50,820 nucleotides of DNA from an uncultured Pelagibacteraceae bacterium (GTDB lineage: Bacteria > Pseudomonadota > Alphaproteobacteria > Pelagibacterales > Pelagibacteraceae). Of the stretch, positions 1 through 12,838 are shown piece after piece (position 1 is the stretch's first letter; each line of letters starts with the position of its first letter). Made by a program: the position numbers and the translations under genes. The notes under the pieces are model-generated. The model had not been told where the DNA came from. It searched no databases and worked only from the letters and a program-made list of their open reading frames with translations. The stretch lies in NCBI GenBank assembly GCA_902587315.1, contig CACIKW010000005.1:1-50820 (forward strand). The letters are read 5' to 3'.

Positions 1-610
1 ATTATCAAACGTTGGTGATAAATTAAGACCTGGAATTGTTCATAGAATAGATAAAGACACATCTGGATTAATTGTAATTGCAAAAAATAATAAAACACAC
101 GAAAATTTATCATTACAGTTTAACAAACATACATTAAAAAGAATCTATCAAACACTTGTTTGGGGTAAACTAAGACCTCAGAATGGAAAAATCGAAACAT
201 TAATTAAAAGAAGTTCAAAAAATAGACAGCTTATGGAAGTGGGATTTGCAAAAGGAAAAATGGCAATTACAAATTATAAAACTATTGAAATATTTGAAAA
301 TAATAAAACTCCAACTTTTAGTTTTGTAGAATGTCAGTTAGAAACTGGAAGAACACATCAAATAAGAGTTCATATGAGTCATAAAGGAAATAACATTTTG
401 GGAGATAAAAAATATAAAAAAAAATACAAAAAAATTAAAAATATTAACTTAGATGTGGAAAGAGTTGTAAAAAATTTAGAAAGACAATTTTTACATGCAA
501 AAATTTTGGGATTTGTACATCCATCTTCTAAAGAATATCTTGAATTTTCGTCAAATTTGCCCGAAGAACTTGATAGAATTTTAAAAATGTTAAGAAATAC
601 TGGCAAATAA
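1..610 (+). CDS. RluA-family 23S rRNA pseudouridine synthase (RluC/RluD-like), 5' truncated by window
   Basis: The reading frame is open from the left edge (first whole codon at base 2) to TAA at 608-610, so the gene starts outside the window. The visible part opens at the catalytic core: an RPGIVHRIDKDTSGL motif at about bases 29-73, in which the Asp of HRID is the family nucleophile. This is followed by the TGRTHQIRVH signature at about 343-372. RluA enzymes convert uridine to pseudouridine in 23S rRNA or tRNA. The missing N-terminus would hold any S4 RNA-binding domain, so RluC and RluD cannot be separated here. Its position just before rpoH on the same strand is common in alphaproteobacteria and favours an RluD-type enzyme. 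Confidence 0.9.
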   Translation, partial: LSNVGDKLRPGIVHRIDKDTSGLIVIAKNNKTHENLSLQFNKHTLKRIYQTLVWGKLRPQNGKIETLIKRSSKNRQLMEVGFAKGKMAITNYKTIEIFENNKTPTFSFVECQLETGRTHQIRVHMSHKGNNILGDKKYKKKYKKIKNINLDVERVVKNLERQFLHAKILGFVHPSSKEYLEFSSNLPEELDRILKMLRNTGK

Positions 611-653
611 AAAGATTGTAATATTAAAAAAGTTTATTAAATAAATATCCACA

Positions 654-3642
<2,989 letters not shown>

Positions 3643-3643
3643 T

Positions 3644-4975
3644 TTATTTAATTGATTTTTTAACTATATTTATACATTTTAACAATAGCACTTTATTGTT
3701 TGACTCTCCCATTATTCTTATTTTAGGTTCTGTGCCAGATTTTCGAACAAGCATTCTTCCTTGTTTATTTATTAACTTTGATGCAATTCTGATGGCTTTT
3801 TTACACTTGGTTGAATTGATCACTGACTTGTCTCTAACATTAACATTAATTAATTTTTGTGGAATAGGTTTAAACGTATGAAATAGCTCACTAGCTTTTT
3901 TACCTTTTCTCATTGAAAACAAAACTTCTAGTGCTACTAATAAACCATCTCCAGTTGTAGCAAATTTACCAAGTATGATATGTCCTGATTGTTCGCCGCC
4001 TAGATTAAATTTATTTTTTTGCATCTTTTGTTTTACATATCTGTCTCCAACATTAGCTCTTATAAATCTTATTTTTTGTTCCTTAAGATAGTTTTGTAGA
4101 CCATAATTTGACATTAATGTACCAATAACTCCCCCTTTTAGAATTTTTTTCTTTTTCCATCTATTTGCTAACATTGCAATTATTTGATCACCATCAACTA
4201 TGTTTCCTTTTTCGTCAGACAAGATTACTCTATCTGCATCTCCATCTAATGATATGCCAAGATTTACTTTATGTTTTTTTACTAGAAATTTTATTTTATT
4301 TGGAAAAGTAGATCCGCAATTTCCATTGATATTTATACCATTTGGATTTGTGCCTATACTATAAACTTTTGCACCTAAAGATTTAAATAATTTAGGTCCT
4401 GATTTATATCCGGCTCCATTTGCACAATCTATTGCAATTTTAATACCTTGCAGACTAAATTTATTTGGAAAATTACTTTTTAGTATTTTGATATATCTAT
4501 CATTAGCATCCTCTAATCTTTTCACTCTTCCTAAATTTGCTGGTTTCGAAAGATTAATTGAAATTTTTTTATCAATTAATTTTTCAATTTTTTTTTCTAT
4601 TTTATCTGACAATTTTAAACCATCTGGTCCAAATAATTTTAAACCATTATCATAATAAGGATTGTGAGAAGCTGTAATCATGATTCCCATGTTTGCTTTC
4701 ATGTTTTTCGTTAACATCGCTAAACCATTTGTTGGTAATGGTCCAAGTGTATAAACGTGCATACCAGCTGAAGCTAGCCCAGAAACAAGAGCAGGTTCAA
4801 GAGTATAACCTGAAAGTCTTGTATCTTTAGCAATAATTGCTATCTGTTTATTTTTTTTTAAATTTTTAAAGTATGTGCCTGCAGCAAGTCCGAATTTAAA
4901 AAACATTTCTCCATTAATGTTTCCTTGACTAACTGTGCCCCTAATTCCATCAGTTCCAAAATATTTTTTAGGCAT
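3644..4975 (-). CDS. glmM: Phosphoglucosamine mutase
   Basis: GlmM interconverts glucosamine-6-phosphate and glucosamine-1-phosphate, feeding UDP-GlcNAc for peptidoglycan and lipid A. The 443-residue alpha-D-phosphohexomutase shows FGTDGIRG at 6-13, the phosphoserine loop TASHNP at 101-106 (Ser103), the metal-binding DGDADR at 244-249 and the C-terminal phosphate-binding RKSGTEPKIR. It overlaps folP by 8 bp upstream and is followed 1 bp later by thiD. The order ftsH-folP-glmM is a standard alphaproteobacterial arrangement. It supplies the mur and lpx genes at the other end of the window. Confidence 0.97.
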   Translation of the reverse strand: MPKKYFGTDGIRGTVSQGNINGEMFFKFGLAAGTYFKNLKKNKQIAIIAKDTRLSGYTLEPALVSGLASAGMHVYTLGPLPTNGLAMLTKNMKANMGIMITASHNPYYDNGLKLFGPDGLKLSDKIEKKIEKLIDKKISINLSKPANLGRVKRLEDANDRYIKILKSNFPNKFSLQGIKIAIDCANGAGYKSGPKLFKSLGAKVYSIGTNPNGININGNCGSTFPNKIKFLVKKHKVNLGISLDGDADRVILSDEKGNIVDGDQIIAMLANRWKKKKILKGGVIGTLMSNYGLQNYLKEQKIRFIRANVGDRYVKQKMQKNKFNLGGEQSGHIILGKFATTGDGLLVALEVLFSMRKGKKASELFHTFKPIPQKLINVNVRDKSVINSTKCKKAIRIASKLINKQGRMLVRKSGTEPKIRIMGESNNKVLLLKCINIVKKSIK

Positions 4976-6020
4976 TAATTATTGATTTAAATACCTTGAT
5001 GCTTTGTTTAATTTCATTAACATCATGCACTCTAAGAATTTGCACACCCTGCAACATGCCGAATAGTGCCGCTGATATTGTTCCACCCAATCTTTCCCTG
5101 CTATCATTTAAACCTGATATATCTTTAATAAATTTTTTTCTAGATATACCGATTAATATAGGAAATCCCAAACTATGAAAAATAGAAATTTTTGAAATAA
5201 GAGTAATATTATGTTTCAAGTTCTTACCAAATCCTATTCCTGGATCTATCAAAATATTATTATGTTTAATCCCATTTTTTTTTAAAAATGATATTTTTTT
5301 TTCAAAGAAATCATAAACATCTAGTAATACATTATTATATTTCGGATTAATTTGCATGTTTTGAGGTGTACCTTGCATATGATGTATAACAAAAGGAGTT
5401 TTGTATTTTTGAATTATTTTAATTGTATTATCATCATAAGTAAATCCAGAAACATCATTAATAAGTTTTATTCCAAATTTTACTCCTTTTTCCATAATTT
5501 TACTTTTTCTCGTATCCAAAGATATAATTTTTTTTAATTTGACTAAATTCACTATTGTTGGATGTATTCTTTTCCATTCTTTTTTTTCATCTATTGTTAA
5601 AGAATTTGGACGAGTAGATTCTCCTCCAATATCTATAATTTCACAACCATCTCTAATTAATTTTTTGGAATGAGCAATTGCTATTTTTTTATTATTATAT
5701 TTTCCACCGTCTGAGAAGCTGTCTGGAGTTAAGTTTAATATTCCCATTATTATTGGAATATCTGACAAATCTAAATTGGAAAAATATTTTTTTTTTGTTA
5801 TTTTTTTAATGTCTTCTTTGACTTTAGTTCTTAAGTTTTTTTTTAAACTATTAACATCTTTAAAATTAATTATTTTTTTAGATTCTCTAGAAATTATCTC
5901 TAACTCATCAAACGAAATGTTTTTGTCTCCGTTTAAAGGTAAAGATTGTTTTTTCTTGATTTTTAATCTTGAGATATTTCCATAATAAAAATTACACGCT
6001 CTTGTGTAATATTTTTTCAT
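4968..6020 (-). CDS. folP: Dihydropteroate synthase with N-terminal extension
   Basis: FolP condenses 6-hydroxymethyl-dihydropterin pyrophosphate with p-aminobenzoate to make dihydropteroate for folate synthesis. The TIM-barrel domain begins near residue 88. It shows NLTPDSFSDGG at 96-106, IIDIGGESTRP in the pterin/sulfonamide loop, an NDVSG segment, DPGIGFGK and GISRKKF. About 88 residues precede the canonical domain; they are basic and have no motif I recognise. Longer N-termini occur in other alphaproteobacterial DHPS proteins. It overlaps glmM by 8 bp and lies 6 bp downstream of ftsH. No folB or folK is beside it. Confidence 0.94.
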   Translation of the reverse strand: MKKYYTRACNFYYGNISRLKIKKKQSLPLNGDKNISFDELEIISRESKKIINFKDVNSLKKNLRTKVKEDIKKITKKKYFSNLDLSDIPIIMGILNLTPDSFSDGGKYNNKKIAIAHSKKLIRDGCEIIDIGGESTRPNSLTIDEKKEWKRIHPTIVNLVKLKKIISLDTRKSKIMEKGVKFGIKLINDVSGFTYDDNTIKIIQKYKTPFVIHHMQGTPQNMQINPKYNNVLLDVYDFFEKKISFLKKNGIKHNNILIDPGIGFGKNLKHNITLISKISIFHSLGFPILIGISRKKFIKDISGLNDSRERLGGTISAALFGMLQGVQILRVHDVNEIKQSIKVFKSIINA

Positions 6021-6026
6021 TATGTA

Positions 6027-7922
6027 TTAGTGTACAGCTTTTGGTTTCAATCCAAGTGATCCAAGCGCAGAATCTTGTTCATTATCCTCGGTCTTTAGCA
6101 AGTCTTCTTTGCTTGCGGGATAAATGTTTTTGTTTATTAAATCTTTAATTTCATCACCAGTTAGTGTTTCATAAGCTAAAAGTGCTTTTGCTAATTTATG
6201 TAGATCTTCAATTTTTTCGGTTAACACTTGTTTTGCTCTCTGGTAGCCTTTATCAACAAATTTTCTTATTTCAGAGTCCACTTTTTTTGCAGTTTCTTCC
6301 GACATATTTTGTTGTCTTGCTACTGATCTTCCTAAAAATACCTCTTCTTCATTTTCTCCATATGCTACTGGTCCTAATTCTTTACTAAGACCGGCTCTCA
6401 TAACCATGGCTCTTGCTCTTTTCGTTGCTTGTTCAATATCACTAGAAGCACCTGTAGTTACTTTATCATCTCCAAATATTAATTCTTCAGCAACTCTTCC
6501 TCCCATCGCGATTGCCATTTGAGCATGTAGTTGTTCTCTGGTTTGAGAAACTTCATCTTTTTCTGGTAGTTGCATTACCATCCCTAAGGCTCTACCTCTG
6601 GGAATTATTGTTGCTTTATGGATAGGATAAGCTGCTCTTTCGTTAAGAGTTACAATTGCATGGCCTGCCTCGTGATATGCTGTTAATTTTTTTTCTTCCT
6701 CGGTCATGACCATAGATCTTCTTTCAGCACCCATCATCACCTTATCTTTTGCTTCTTCAAATTCATTATAAGTTACAATTCTTTTATTTTTTCTTGCTGC
6801 TAGCAATGCAGCTTCATTTACCAAATTTGCTAAATCTGCTCCTGAAAAGCCTGGAGTGCCTCTTGCAACTGTTCTCAAATTAATATCAGGTGTCATAGAT
6901 ATTTTCTTTGCATGAACTTTTAATATCTTTTCTCTTCCAATTATATCAGGAAGAGAAACTACTACTTGTCTATCAAATCTTCCTGGCCTTAATAGTGCTG
7001 GGTCTAATACATCTGGTCTATTTGTGGCTGCAATAATTATTACACCTTCGTTTGTATCAAATCCATCCATCTCAACCAATAATTGGTTGAGTGTTTGTTC
7101 CCTTTCATCATTTCCTCCGCCAAGTCCTGCTCCTCTGCTTCTTCCAACTGCATCTATTTCATCTATAAATATTATACATGGAGCATGTTTCTTACCTTGG
7201 TCAAACATATCTCTTACTCTTGATGCACCAACTCCTACAAACATTTCAACGAAGTCAGAACCTGAAATAGTAAAAAAAGGTACTTCAGCTTCACCAGCTA
7301 TAGCTCTTGCTAATAAAGTTTTTCCTGTGCCTGGAGGACCAACTAATAAAGCTCCTCTAGGAATTTTTCCTCCAAGTCTACTAAATTTTTTTGGGTCTTT
7401 TAAAAATTCAACAACTTCTTCGAGTTCTTCTTTTGCTTCATCTACACCAGCAACATCATTAAAAGTTATTTTGCCTTTTAATTGATTCATCATTTTGGCT
7501 TTTGATCTTCCAAATCCCATTGCTCCACCTTTGCCTCCTTGCATTTGTCTCATAAAAAAAATCCAAACTGCAATTAACAACAGCATTGGAAACCAGGACA
7601 AAAGTATTCCAAATAAAGATGGCATTTTTTCTTCTATTGGAGAAGCAGAAATACTTACTCCTTTCGAAGACAACTTTTCAATTAAGTTTGGATCATTTGG
7701 AGAATATGTTGTAAATTTTTCACCATTTGACATCACGCCTTTAATATTATTTCCTTGGATCTCAACTTGAACAACTCTTCCATTATCTACTTCAGATAAA
7801 AAATCTGAAAATATAATATTATTTCTTGTATTTATTGTTCTCTCTGGATTTTTAAACATATTGTATAGTCCTACGGTCAATACAACTATGATCGCCCACA
7901 TGGCTAAATTTTTAAAATTCAT
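6027..7922 (-). CDS. ftsH: ATP-dependent zinc metalloprotease FtsH
   Basis: FtsH is the membrane-anchored AAA+ protease that degrades unassembled membrane proteins and regulators such as RpoH and LpxC, both encoded in this window. I place the start at the ATG at 7920-7922, giving 631 residues: the protein then opens with MNFKNLAMW and the first membrane helix (about 6-22), whereas the open frame 17 codons further up is not hydrophobic. A second helix spans about 103-124. Walker A GPPGTGKT is at 195-202, Walker B IIFIDEID at about 250-257, the second region of homology ATNRPD at 299-304, and the zinc site HEAGH at 417-421. It follows tilS by about 50 bp. Confidence 0.97.
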   Translation of the reverse strand: MNFKNLAMWAIIVVLTVGLYNMFKNPERTINTRNNIIFSDFLSEVDNGRVVQVEIQGNNIKGVMSNGEKFTTYSPNDPNLIEKLSSKGVSISASPIEEKMPSLFGILLSWFPMLLLIAVWIFFMRQMQGGKGGAMGFGRSKAKMMNQLKGKITFNDVAGVDEAKEELEEVVEFLKDPKKFSRLGGKIPRGALLVGPPGTGKTLLARAIAGEAEVPFFTISGSDFVEMFVGVGASRVRDMFDQGKKHAPCIIFIDEIDAVGRSRGAGLGGGNDEREQTLNQLLVEMDGFDTNEGVIIIAATNRPDVLDPALLRPGRFDRQVVVSLPDIIGREKILKVHAKKISMTPDINLRTVARGTPGFSGADLANLVNEAALLAARKNKRIVTYNEFEEAKDKVMMGAERRSMVMTEEEKKLTAYHEAGHAIVTLNERAAYPIHKATIIPRGRALGMVMQLPEKDEVSQTREQLHAQMAIAMGGRVAEELIFGDDKVTTGASSDIEQATKRARAMVMRAGLSKELGPVAYGENEEEVFLGRSVARQQNMSEETAKKVDSEIRKFVDKGYQRAKQVLTEKIEDLHKLAKALLAYETLTGDEIKDLINKNIYPASKEDLLKTEDNEQDSALGSLGLKPKAVH

Positions 7923-7975
7923 AAGCTTAAAGTAAGAATTATTACAGATTAAACAAGTGCCATTTTGTGGCAATT

Positions 7976-9034
7976 TTAGAGTTTTTTATTATTTTCCTTA
8001 GAAATTTTAATAGAATTGCTAATTTTTTCTATAATACATCCTGATAATGTAGCTTTGGCAAAATCTTCATCTCTAATTTTATTTAAAATCAGACTAATGC
8101 TTTTTCCTCTTGCTCCATAATATCTGTTTCCGATATTGGTTAAAATTTGAGAAAAAGACCTAAAAACTACTTCATTAGCTTCGTTAAAAAAACTTGAATT
8201 TAATAAGCAAAATGCTTTTTGTTTTGAATATTTTGAATTCAACAAAATATTTCTTTTTACATAAAAATTAATTGATGAGTTTGATTCCTTTAAATTTTTT
8301 AAAGTTAATTGAAATTTTTTTTCATCAAAACCTTCTTTTTTTATATTGCTAATTAGCTTTCTAAATCTAATTCTTTTAAAATTTTCATTATAATTTGAGG
8401 GATCTATAACATAAAAATTAAAAACTTTTTTTGCTGTAAAAATTAAGTCATTTTTATTTTCATTTATTAATGGTCTAAGTATATTTAGATTTCCCATTCT
8501 GGTTTTTTTTATTTCGTAAAAAGATAATAAACCATTCAATCCAGAGCCTCGGGAAAGTCTAATAAAAAAATTCTCATACATATCGTCAATGTGGTGGCCC
8601 AAAAGCACAGTTTTTACTTTATCTTTATTGCACTGTCTTTCTAACAAAGCATATCTATTTTTTCTTGCTATAGATTGTAAATTACGTTTTGGTTTTTTTC
8701 CTTTCCAAGATAATATTTTGCAACTTGTTTTTAAGGATTTTAAAACAGATTTTACTTTAAGTGCTTCATGTGTCGAATTTTCTCTCAATTTATGATCAAC
8801 AATATAAAAATAAATTTTAATATTGTGCTTTAATGCATAACATTTTGCAAAATAGCATAAAGACATACTGTCAGATCCACCTGAAACGCCAATGGCAATC
8901 TTTTTTTCATTTAAATTATTATTTAAAGATTTTTCGAACTTTTTGTATATATGGTTTATTTTTGAAAATTTTAACTTATTTAAAATAAAATTACTAGGAT
9001 TTCGCTTTTTTGCACTCAAACTTTTTTTCTTCAT
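7976..9034 (-). CDS. tilS: tRNA(Ile)-lysidine synthase
   Basis: TilS converts C34 of tRNA-Ile(CAU) to lysidine so that it reads AUA, a codon used heavily in these AT-rich genes. The 352-residue protein has the PP-loop SGGSDS at 51-56 and the [21 protein letters not shown] block near 148-168, both diagnostic. It is shorter than the E. coli enzyme (about 430 residues), with a reduced C-terminal part. The only available ATG makes it overlap cpoB by 41 bp; no nearer start is visible, so the first 14 residues are uncertain. Neighbours cpoB and ftsH match the usual alphaproteobacterial order. Confidence 0.92.
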   Translation of the reverse strand: MKKKSLSAKKRNPSNFILNKLKFSKINHIYKKFEKSLNNNLNEKKIAIGVSGGSDSMSLCYFAKCYALKHNIKIYFYIVDHKLRENSTHEALKVKSVLKSLKTSCKILSWKGKKPKRNLQSIARKNRYALLERQCNKDKVKTVLLGHHIDDMYENFFIRLSRGSGLNGLLSFYEIKKTRMGNLNILRPLINENKNDLIFTAKKVFNFYVIDPSNYNENFKRIRFRKLISNIKKEGFDEKKFQLTLKNLKESNSSINFYVKRNILLNSKYSKQKAFCLLNSSFFNEANEVVFRSFSQILTNIGNRYYGARGKSISLILNKIRDEDFAKATLSGCIIEKISNSIKISKENNKKL

Positions 9035-10010
9035 ATTTAGCTTTTTGGAGAACTGATTGATCGGCTTTTGGATATTGCTTTTCTACACCTGTAATCATTA
9101 AGCATCCTTGGTCTTTTTCCCCAATCTGAACTAATGATACTCCAAGTTTTAATAAATTTATAGGTCCCTTTTCACTTTTTGGATATTTTTGATAACCTTC
9201 AAGATATGCTGAAGCTGCATCTGTATAAAGTTGCCTAATTCTAAATGTTTCCGCATACCAATACTGAGCGTTTCCTGCAAGATTGTGGTCTGAATTAATA
9301 AGAACAAATTCTCTGAAAGCTCTTTCTGCAGTATTATAATCTCCTACTTTTAAAAAGCTGGTTGCAAACTCATATTGTTTTTCAGGTGTCGTTTCAGGAA
9401 GAATTTTTTCCTCTGTTACAAAATTTTCTGTTAAAACTGTTGTTGTTGCATCAACTGATTGTGTTTGCTGAACTTTCAAATTAGTTTCTGTATCTTTATA
9501 TGAAATTGATCCTAAATCTTGTGGCTGAGAAGATCCTGGTAATATTTTTTCTTCATTGCTTTTTAAATTTAAAGAACTAGTTTTCTGATCTACAGAATTA
9601 ATATTATACGCAGAATTATTTTCTATTTCTTGAAATCTTAATTGATTGTCAGCTTGCACCTTTGATAGTCTAGTTGACAGCTTGTCTAATTTGAAGTTTA
9701 TTTCTTCAAATTTATTTGTTAGTTCTTGAAACTGATTTTCAATTTCGGAAAGCTTCAATAAGTGTCTTGTCAATACTTCTTCTGAATTTTCATTAAGCTT
9801 GTTATTTGAATCTAAATTTTCATCAGTATTTGACGAATAAGTAGTTTTAGAAAAAGAATCAGAATATACGGCTTTTTCTAACGTACGTAAATCTTTTTGG
9901 ATTAATTCTAAGACTTCTTTAAGCTCGTTATTTTCTGCTCTTAATCCAGATGAAAGAATGGTCGATAATACAAATACAAGTACAAATAAATTTTTCTTAG
10001 AAAAAAACAT
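8994..10010 (-). CDS. cpoB: Cell division coordinator CpoB (Tol-Pal accessory protein, YbgF)
   Basis: CpoB is a periplasmic protein that links Tol-Pal to peptidoglycan synthesis at the septum. I use the ATG at 10008-10010 (338 residues): it gives a clean signal peptide (FFSKKNLF, then a hydrophobic core ending SGLRA), whereas the open frame 17 codons upstream runs into a terminator hairpin. After a predicted coiled coil (about residues 25-140, Glu/Lys/Asn-rich with heptads) and a low-complexity linker, the last 125 residues form TPR-like repeats (KVGDYNTAERAFREF, QLYTDAASAYLEGYQKYP). It lies downstream of pal but beyond a strong terminator. It overlaps tilS by 41 bp. Confidence 0.88.
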   Translation of the reverse strand: MFFSKKNLFVLVFVLSTILSSGLRAENNELKEVLELIQKDLRTLEKAVYSDSFSKTTYSSNTDENLDSNNKLNENSEEVLTRHLLKLSEIENQFQELTNKFEEINFKLDKLSTRLSKVQADNQLRFQEIENNSAYNINSVDQKTSSLNLKSNEEKILPGSSQPQDLGSISYKDTETNLKVQQTQSVDATTTVLTENFVTEEKILPETTPEKQYEFATSFLKVGDYNTAERAFREFVLINSDHNLAGNAQYWYAETFRIRQLYTDAASAYLEGYQKYPKSEKGPINLLKLGVSLVQIGEKDQGCLMITGVEKQYPKADQSVLQKAKYEEKKFECKKAKS

Positions 10011-10023
10011 TAATTTATTTGTA

Positions 10024-10029
10024 ATTATA
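10024..10029 (-). promoter_or_regulatory. Candidate -10 box for cpoB
   Basis: A perfect TATAAT on the minus strand lies between the pal terminator and the cpoB start codon, 14 bp before the ATG. No convincing -35 hexamer is visible at 16-18 bp, where the terminator stem lies. In such AT-rich DNA a chance match is quite likely, so this is a weak call supported mainly by position. Confidence 0.25.
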
Positions 10030-10043
10030 ATGATGGCAAAAAA

Positions 10044-10076
10044 AAGACCCTGAAAATTCATTATCTTCAGGGTCTT
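10044..10076 (-). terminator. Rho-independent terminator after pal
   Basis: An 11-bp perfect inverted repeat (AAGACCCTGAA and TTCAGGGTCTT) surrounds an 11-nt loop at 10055-10065. Read on the minus strand it is followed at once by a run of Ts (plus-strand A run at 10038-10045). Its GC content stands out from the surrounding DNA. It lies 11 bp after the pal stop and before cpoB, so it should end or attenuate the tolQRAB-pal transcript. Confidence 0.9.
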
Positions 10077-10087
10077 AATAATATTTT

Positions 10088-10570
10088 TTAATTAGCTTTT
10101 ACTGTAACAGATCTTCTATTTTTCGACCAAGATAGTGGATTTGATCCTGAATCTACTGGTCTTTCTTTTCCATAGCTTATCACAGATATTCTATTGGATG
10201 AAATACCATAGGTCATTAAATAATCTTTAGCAGCATTAGCTCTTCTTTCGCCAAGTGCCAAGTTATACTCCCTTGTTCCTCTTTCATCTGCATGACCTTC
10301 CAATACAACATTAATGTCTGGATTTTTTCTTAACCAAGCTGCTTGTTTTCTTAATGTGTCTCTTGAAGCAGTTGTTAATATTGATTCGTTCGTTGCAAAA
10401 AATACTCTATCTGGAACTCCTTTTGCTAAATACTCAACTGTATCCGTACCTGTATATACATCGCCTTGAAGTTGAGATCCCATCTGTTTAGTTTTTGTAG
10501 CACACGCTGACATTAAAAAACCAAACAGTATTACTATAAATACGTTTCTTAAATTTCTGATTAAATCCAT
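10088..10570 (-). CDS. pal: Peptidoglycan-associated lipoprotein Pal
   Basis: Pal is an outer-membrane lipoprotein that binds peptidoglycan and TolB and keeps the outer membrane attached during constriction. The 160-residue protein has a lipoprotein signal with lipobox MSAC (Cys23 is the predicted lipidation site). The OmpA-C domain starts near residue 54 and has the peptidoglycan-binding segment EGHADERGTREYN at 91-103 and the R-A-N-A-A-K helix after it. The start is supported by a strong AAGGAG at 10576-10581, 5 nt before the ATG, one of few good ribosome sites here. It is followed by a terminator. Confidence 0.97.
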   Translation of the reverse strand: MDLIRNLRNVFIVILFGFLMSACATKTKQMGSQLQGDVYTGTDTVEYLAKGVPDRVFFATNESILTTASRDTLRKQAAWLRKNPDINVVLEGHADERGTREYNLALGERRANAAKDYLMTYGISSNRISVISYGKERPVDSGSNPLSWSKNRRSVTVKAN

Positions 10571-10575
10571 TATCG

Positions 10576-10581
10576 CTCCTT
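10576..10581 (-). promoter_or_regulatory. Ribosome binding site of pal
   Basis: AAGGAG on the minus strand ends 5 nt before the pal ATG at 10570. Most genes in this window lack such a site, so its presence suggests high translation of this abundant lipoprotein. Confidence 0.7.
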
Positions 10582-10679
10582 AAATCTTTTACTCGACTTT
10601 TTCACAACTAAATAAGACTTTCAAGCCTAAAAATCAACTCTTATTAGCTTTATATTACGTTTTTTCATAATTTAGGCTA

Positions 10680-12029
10680 CTAATTGCTCAATAAAGATGA
10701 CCAAGATGGGTCAGATGCATCGGTCTCGGTTTTAACCAATCTCTCGTTGTAACCGGTTAAATCAATAGACCATAACTTTGCTGAAAAACCTCTTCCTTCA
10801 CTGTCAGATTTTGTTTCTCTATAAAAAATTAATACCCTGCCATTAGGTGACCAAGAAGGTGCTTCTTGATAGTAATTTTCTGTAAGCAATCTCTCGCCTG
10901 TGCCATCCGTTCTCATTACTCCTATATAAAATTTTCCTTTATGTAGTTTTGTAAAAGCAATTAAATCTCCTCTGGGAGACCAAACAGGCGTTCCATACAA
11001 CCCTTTGCCAAATGAAATTCGTTTTACACTTTTTCCATTGCTTTTCATCGTGTAGATTTGTTGGTACCCACTTCTATCAGAATTAAATGCTATATATTTT
11101 CCATTTGGTGAAAAAGATGGTGATGTGTCTATAGATGGATGATTTGTAATTTTTTCAACAATTCTATTTTCAAGATCCATAGTGTAAATTTCTGAATTTC
11201 CATCTTTAGCAAAGCTCATTATAATTTTTTTTCCATCTGGTGAGAATCTTGGAGCAAAAGTCATGCCTGGAAAATCTCCTACAACTTCTTGCAAACCGGT
11301 TTCAATATCTAGTAGATAAACTCTTGGCAAATTTTTAAAATAAGATAGATAAGTTACCATCTGGTTTGTAGGACTAAATCTGGGAGTAAGAACCAATTCG
11401 TTACCTAAAGTAAGATATTTTGTGTTAAAACCATCTTGGTCCATTATAGCAAGTTTTTTTATTCTTTTTATTTTGGGTCCTTCTTCAGAAACATAAATAA
11501 TTCTTGTATCAAAATAACCTGTTTCTCCTGTTAATCTTTCATAAACTTTATCGGTTATAATATGACCTACTCTTCTCCAATTGCTTGGAACTGTTGTAAA
11601 AGCTAAAGCTATCATTTCTCTACCTGCCAAAACATCCCATAGTCTAAATTCTATTTTTAATTTTTCATTTTCTAATGAAACTTTTCCAGTAATTAAAGCT
11701 TGAGCTTTTATAAGTGCCCAATCTTCAAATCTTGGTTTTAGATGAGCAATATCTGATTTTTGTAAAAATGCTTTTTTATCTAAAGGATTAAATAGTCCTG
11801 ATCTTAGTAAATTATTTTCTATTATGTTTGATATTTCAGATCCTATGTCATCTAATTTTAATTCTTTTTTTCCATTTTCTATAGTTTTTTCATCTGAAAA
11901 TAAGGGTGATACTGCAATCGGAAGAGGGTTAAGGTTACCTCTGGTGATATCAACTTCAATTAAAGAATAAACATTATTTGGAAAAAATAAGAATATAGTT
12001 AATATAATTAATCGTATTTTTTTCATCAT
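10680..12029 (-). CDS. tolB: Tol-Pal system periplasmic protein TolB
   Basis: TolB is a periplasmic beta-propeller that shuttles between Pal and TolA. The 449-residue protein has a signal peptide (basic MMKKIR then a hydrophobic core to about residue 22), an N-terminal alpha/beta domain to about residue 165, and a six-blade propeller with repeated F/W-S-P-x-G/N motifs ([38 protein letters not shown]). Two tandem ATGs open the gene directly after GAGGG, overlapping the TGA of tolA by 4 bp. A 109-bp spacer separates it from pal, the widest gap within the tol genes; no terminator is evident there. Confidence 0.97.
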   Translation of the reverse strand: MMKKIRLIILTIFLFFPNNVYSLIEVDITRGNLNPLPIAVSPLFSDEKTIENGKKELKLDDIGSEISNIIENNLLRSGLFNPLDKKAFLQKSDIAHLKPRFEDWALIKAQALITGKVSLENEKLKIEFRLWDVLAGREMIALAFTTVPSNWRRVGHIITDKVYERLTGETGYFDTRIIYVSEEGPKIKRIKKLAIMDQDGFNTKYLTLGNELVLTPRFSPTNQMVTYLSYFKNLPRVYLLDIETGLQEVVGDFPGMTFAPRFSPDGKKIIMSFAKDGNSEIYTMDLENRIVEKITNHPSIDTSPSFSPNGKYIAFNSDRSGYQQIYTMKSNGKSVKRISFGKGLYGTPVWSPRGDLIAFTKLHKGKFYIGVMRTDGTGERLLTENYYQEAPSWSPNGRVLIFYRETKSDSEGRGFSAKLWSIDLTGYNERLVKTETDASDPSWSSLLSN

Positions 12030-12835
12030 CCCTCAAGCATCTCTCTAGCATCAAAATTAAGTTGTAAATCTTTCCATCTTTCATAACCTGTGTTTGGAAC
12101 TCTTAGGGGCTGACATAATTTGATAGCTCTCAGAGCACTTTCAGCCAACACTTTGTAAAAACCTTGTCCTGGTTTGTTCATTCTCGCATGATCCAATATT
12201 TCTGTTCTTATAACAGTTCCATCTGGTTTTAACTTTAATTTAATTCTAACTAATAAGTTTTCATTATAAGGCAAACCAAGAGGTATGCTCCAACAACCAA
12301 ATATCTGTGCTTTTAGAGCATCTTCTTCTGTTAAAGTCAAACTTTTGGAATTCATGCTTTTATCTTTAGACTGTGAAACTTCTAAAGATTTTTCATTAGT
12401 AAAAGCTATTTCTTCTTTAGATTTGTCAATTAAAGCTGCAATTTCGTTTGGATCAAACATTTCTTCTTTTTCAAACTCTGAAACTTGCTTAATTTTGTTA
12501 TCTTCTTTTTCAGGATTTTGTTTTTTTTCTTCTATTTTTTGTATTTTCTCTACCTTTTGATCTGGTAATGGAATTGAATCAGGCTTTTCTTTTTTAATCT
12601 TTTTTGGCGGTGCCTGTTCGGATACTAATTTTTCTTTTTCCTTTTTTACTTTTTCTATTATTTTTTTTGCTTTTGGAGCGTAAGGAATATTTGTTTCATC
12701 TGTAATTTGGATTAATTCGATAGAAACTATAGGTGGAATATCTATCGGTTTTTTTAGTGCAAACGGAAGTGTAAACATTGCAAACAAAATTATAAACAAA
12801 TGGAATCCCGAAGAAAGTATAAGACTTCTATACAC
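12026..12835 (-). CDS. tolA: TolA-like envelope protein with C-terminal TonB/TolA domain
   Basis: TolA spans the periplasm, linking the TolQR motor to Pal and TolB. The 269-residue protein has one N-terminal membrane helix (about residues 6-27), a long charged Lys/Glu/Pro-rich middle (about 50-170), and a C-terminal globular domain beginning near [20 protein letters not shown]. The start is GTG at 12833-12835, preceded by an AAGGAAAG site at 12843-12850 and the tolR stop 3 bp upstream. It is shorter than E. coli TolA (421 residues) because of a shorter coiled-coil arm. Sequence identity of the middle is low, so the call rests on topology, the C-terminal domain and its position between tolR and tolB. 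Confidence 0.9.
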   Translation of the reverse strand: MYRSLILSSGFHLFIILFAMFTLPFALKKPIDIPPIVSIELIQITDETNIPYAPKAKKIIEKVKKEKEKLVSEQAPPKKIKKEKPDSIPLPDQKVEKIQKIEEKKQNPEKEDNKIKQVSEFEKEEMFDPNEIAALIDKSKEEIAFTNEKSLEVSQSKDKSMNSKSLTLTEEDALKAQIFGCWSIPLGLPYNENLLVRIKLKLKPDGTVIRTEILDHARMNKPGQGFYKVLAESALRAIKLCQPLRVPNTGYERWKDLQLNFDAREMLEG

Positions 12836-12838
12836 AAT

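Noticed and set aside
7024-7485. 153-codon plus-strand frame opposite ftsH
   Set aside because: Antisense shadow of a well-conserved gene; Ser/Pro-rich translation with no family resemblance.
7923-7973. Upstream start for ftsH, adding 17 residues
   Set aside because: The extra residues (with two Cys) are not part of the family, and the ATG at 7922 gives the normal N-terminus directly before the membrane helix.
10011-10061. Upstream start for cpoB, adding 17 residues
   Set aside because: It would begin inside the terminator hairpin and would bury the signal peptide.
10624-10678. 8-bp inverted repeat (AGCCTAAA / TTTAGGCT) in the tolB-pal spacer
   Set aside because: The loop is 39 nt and no T run follows in either direction, so it is not a convincing terminator; 8 bp is weak evidence for anything else.
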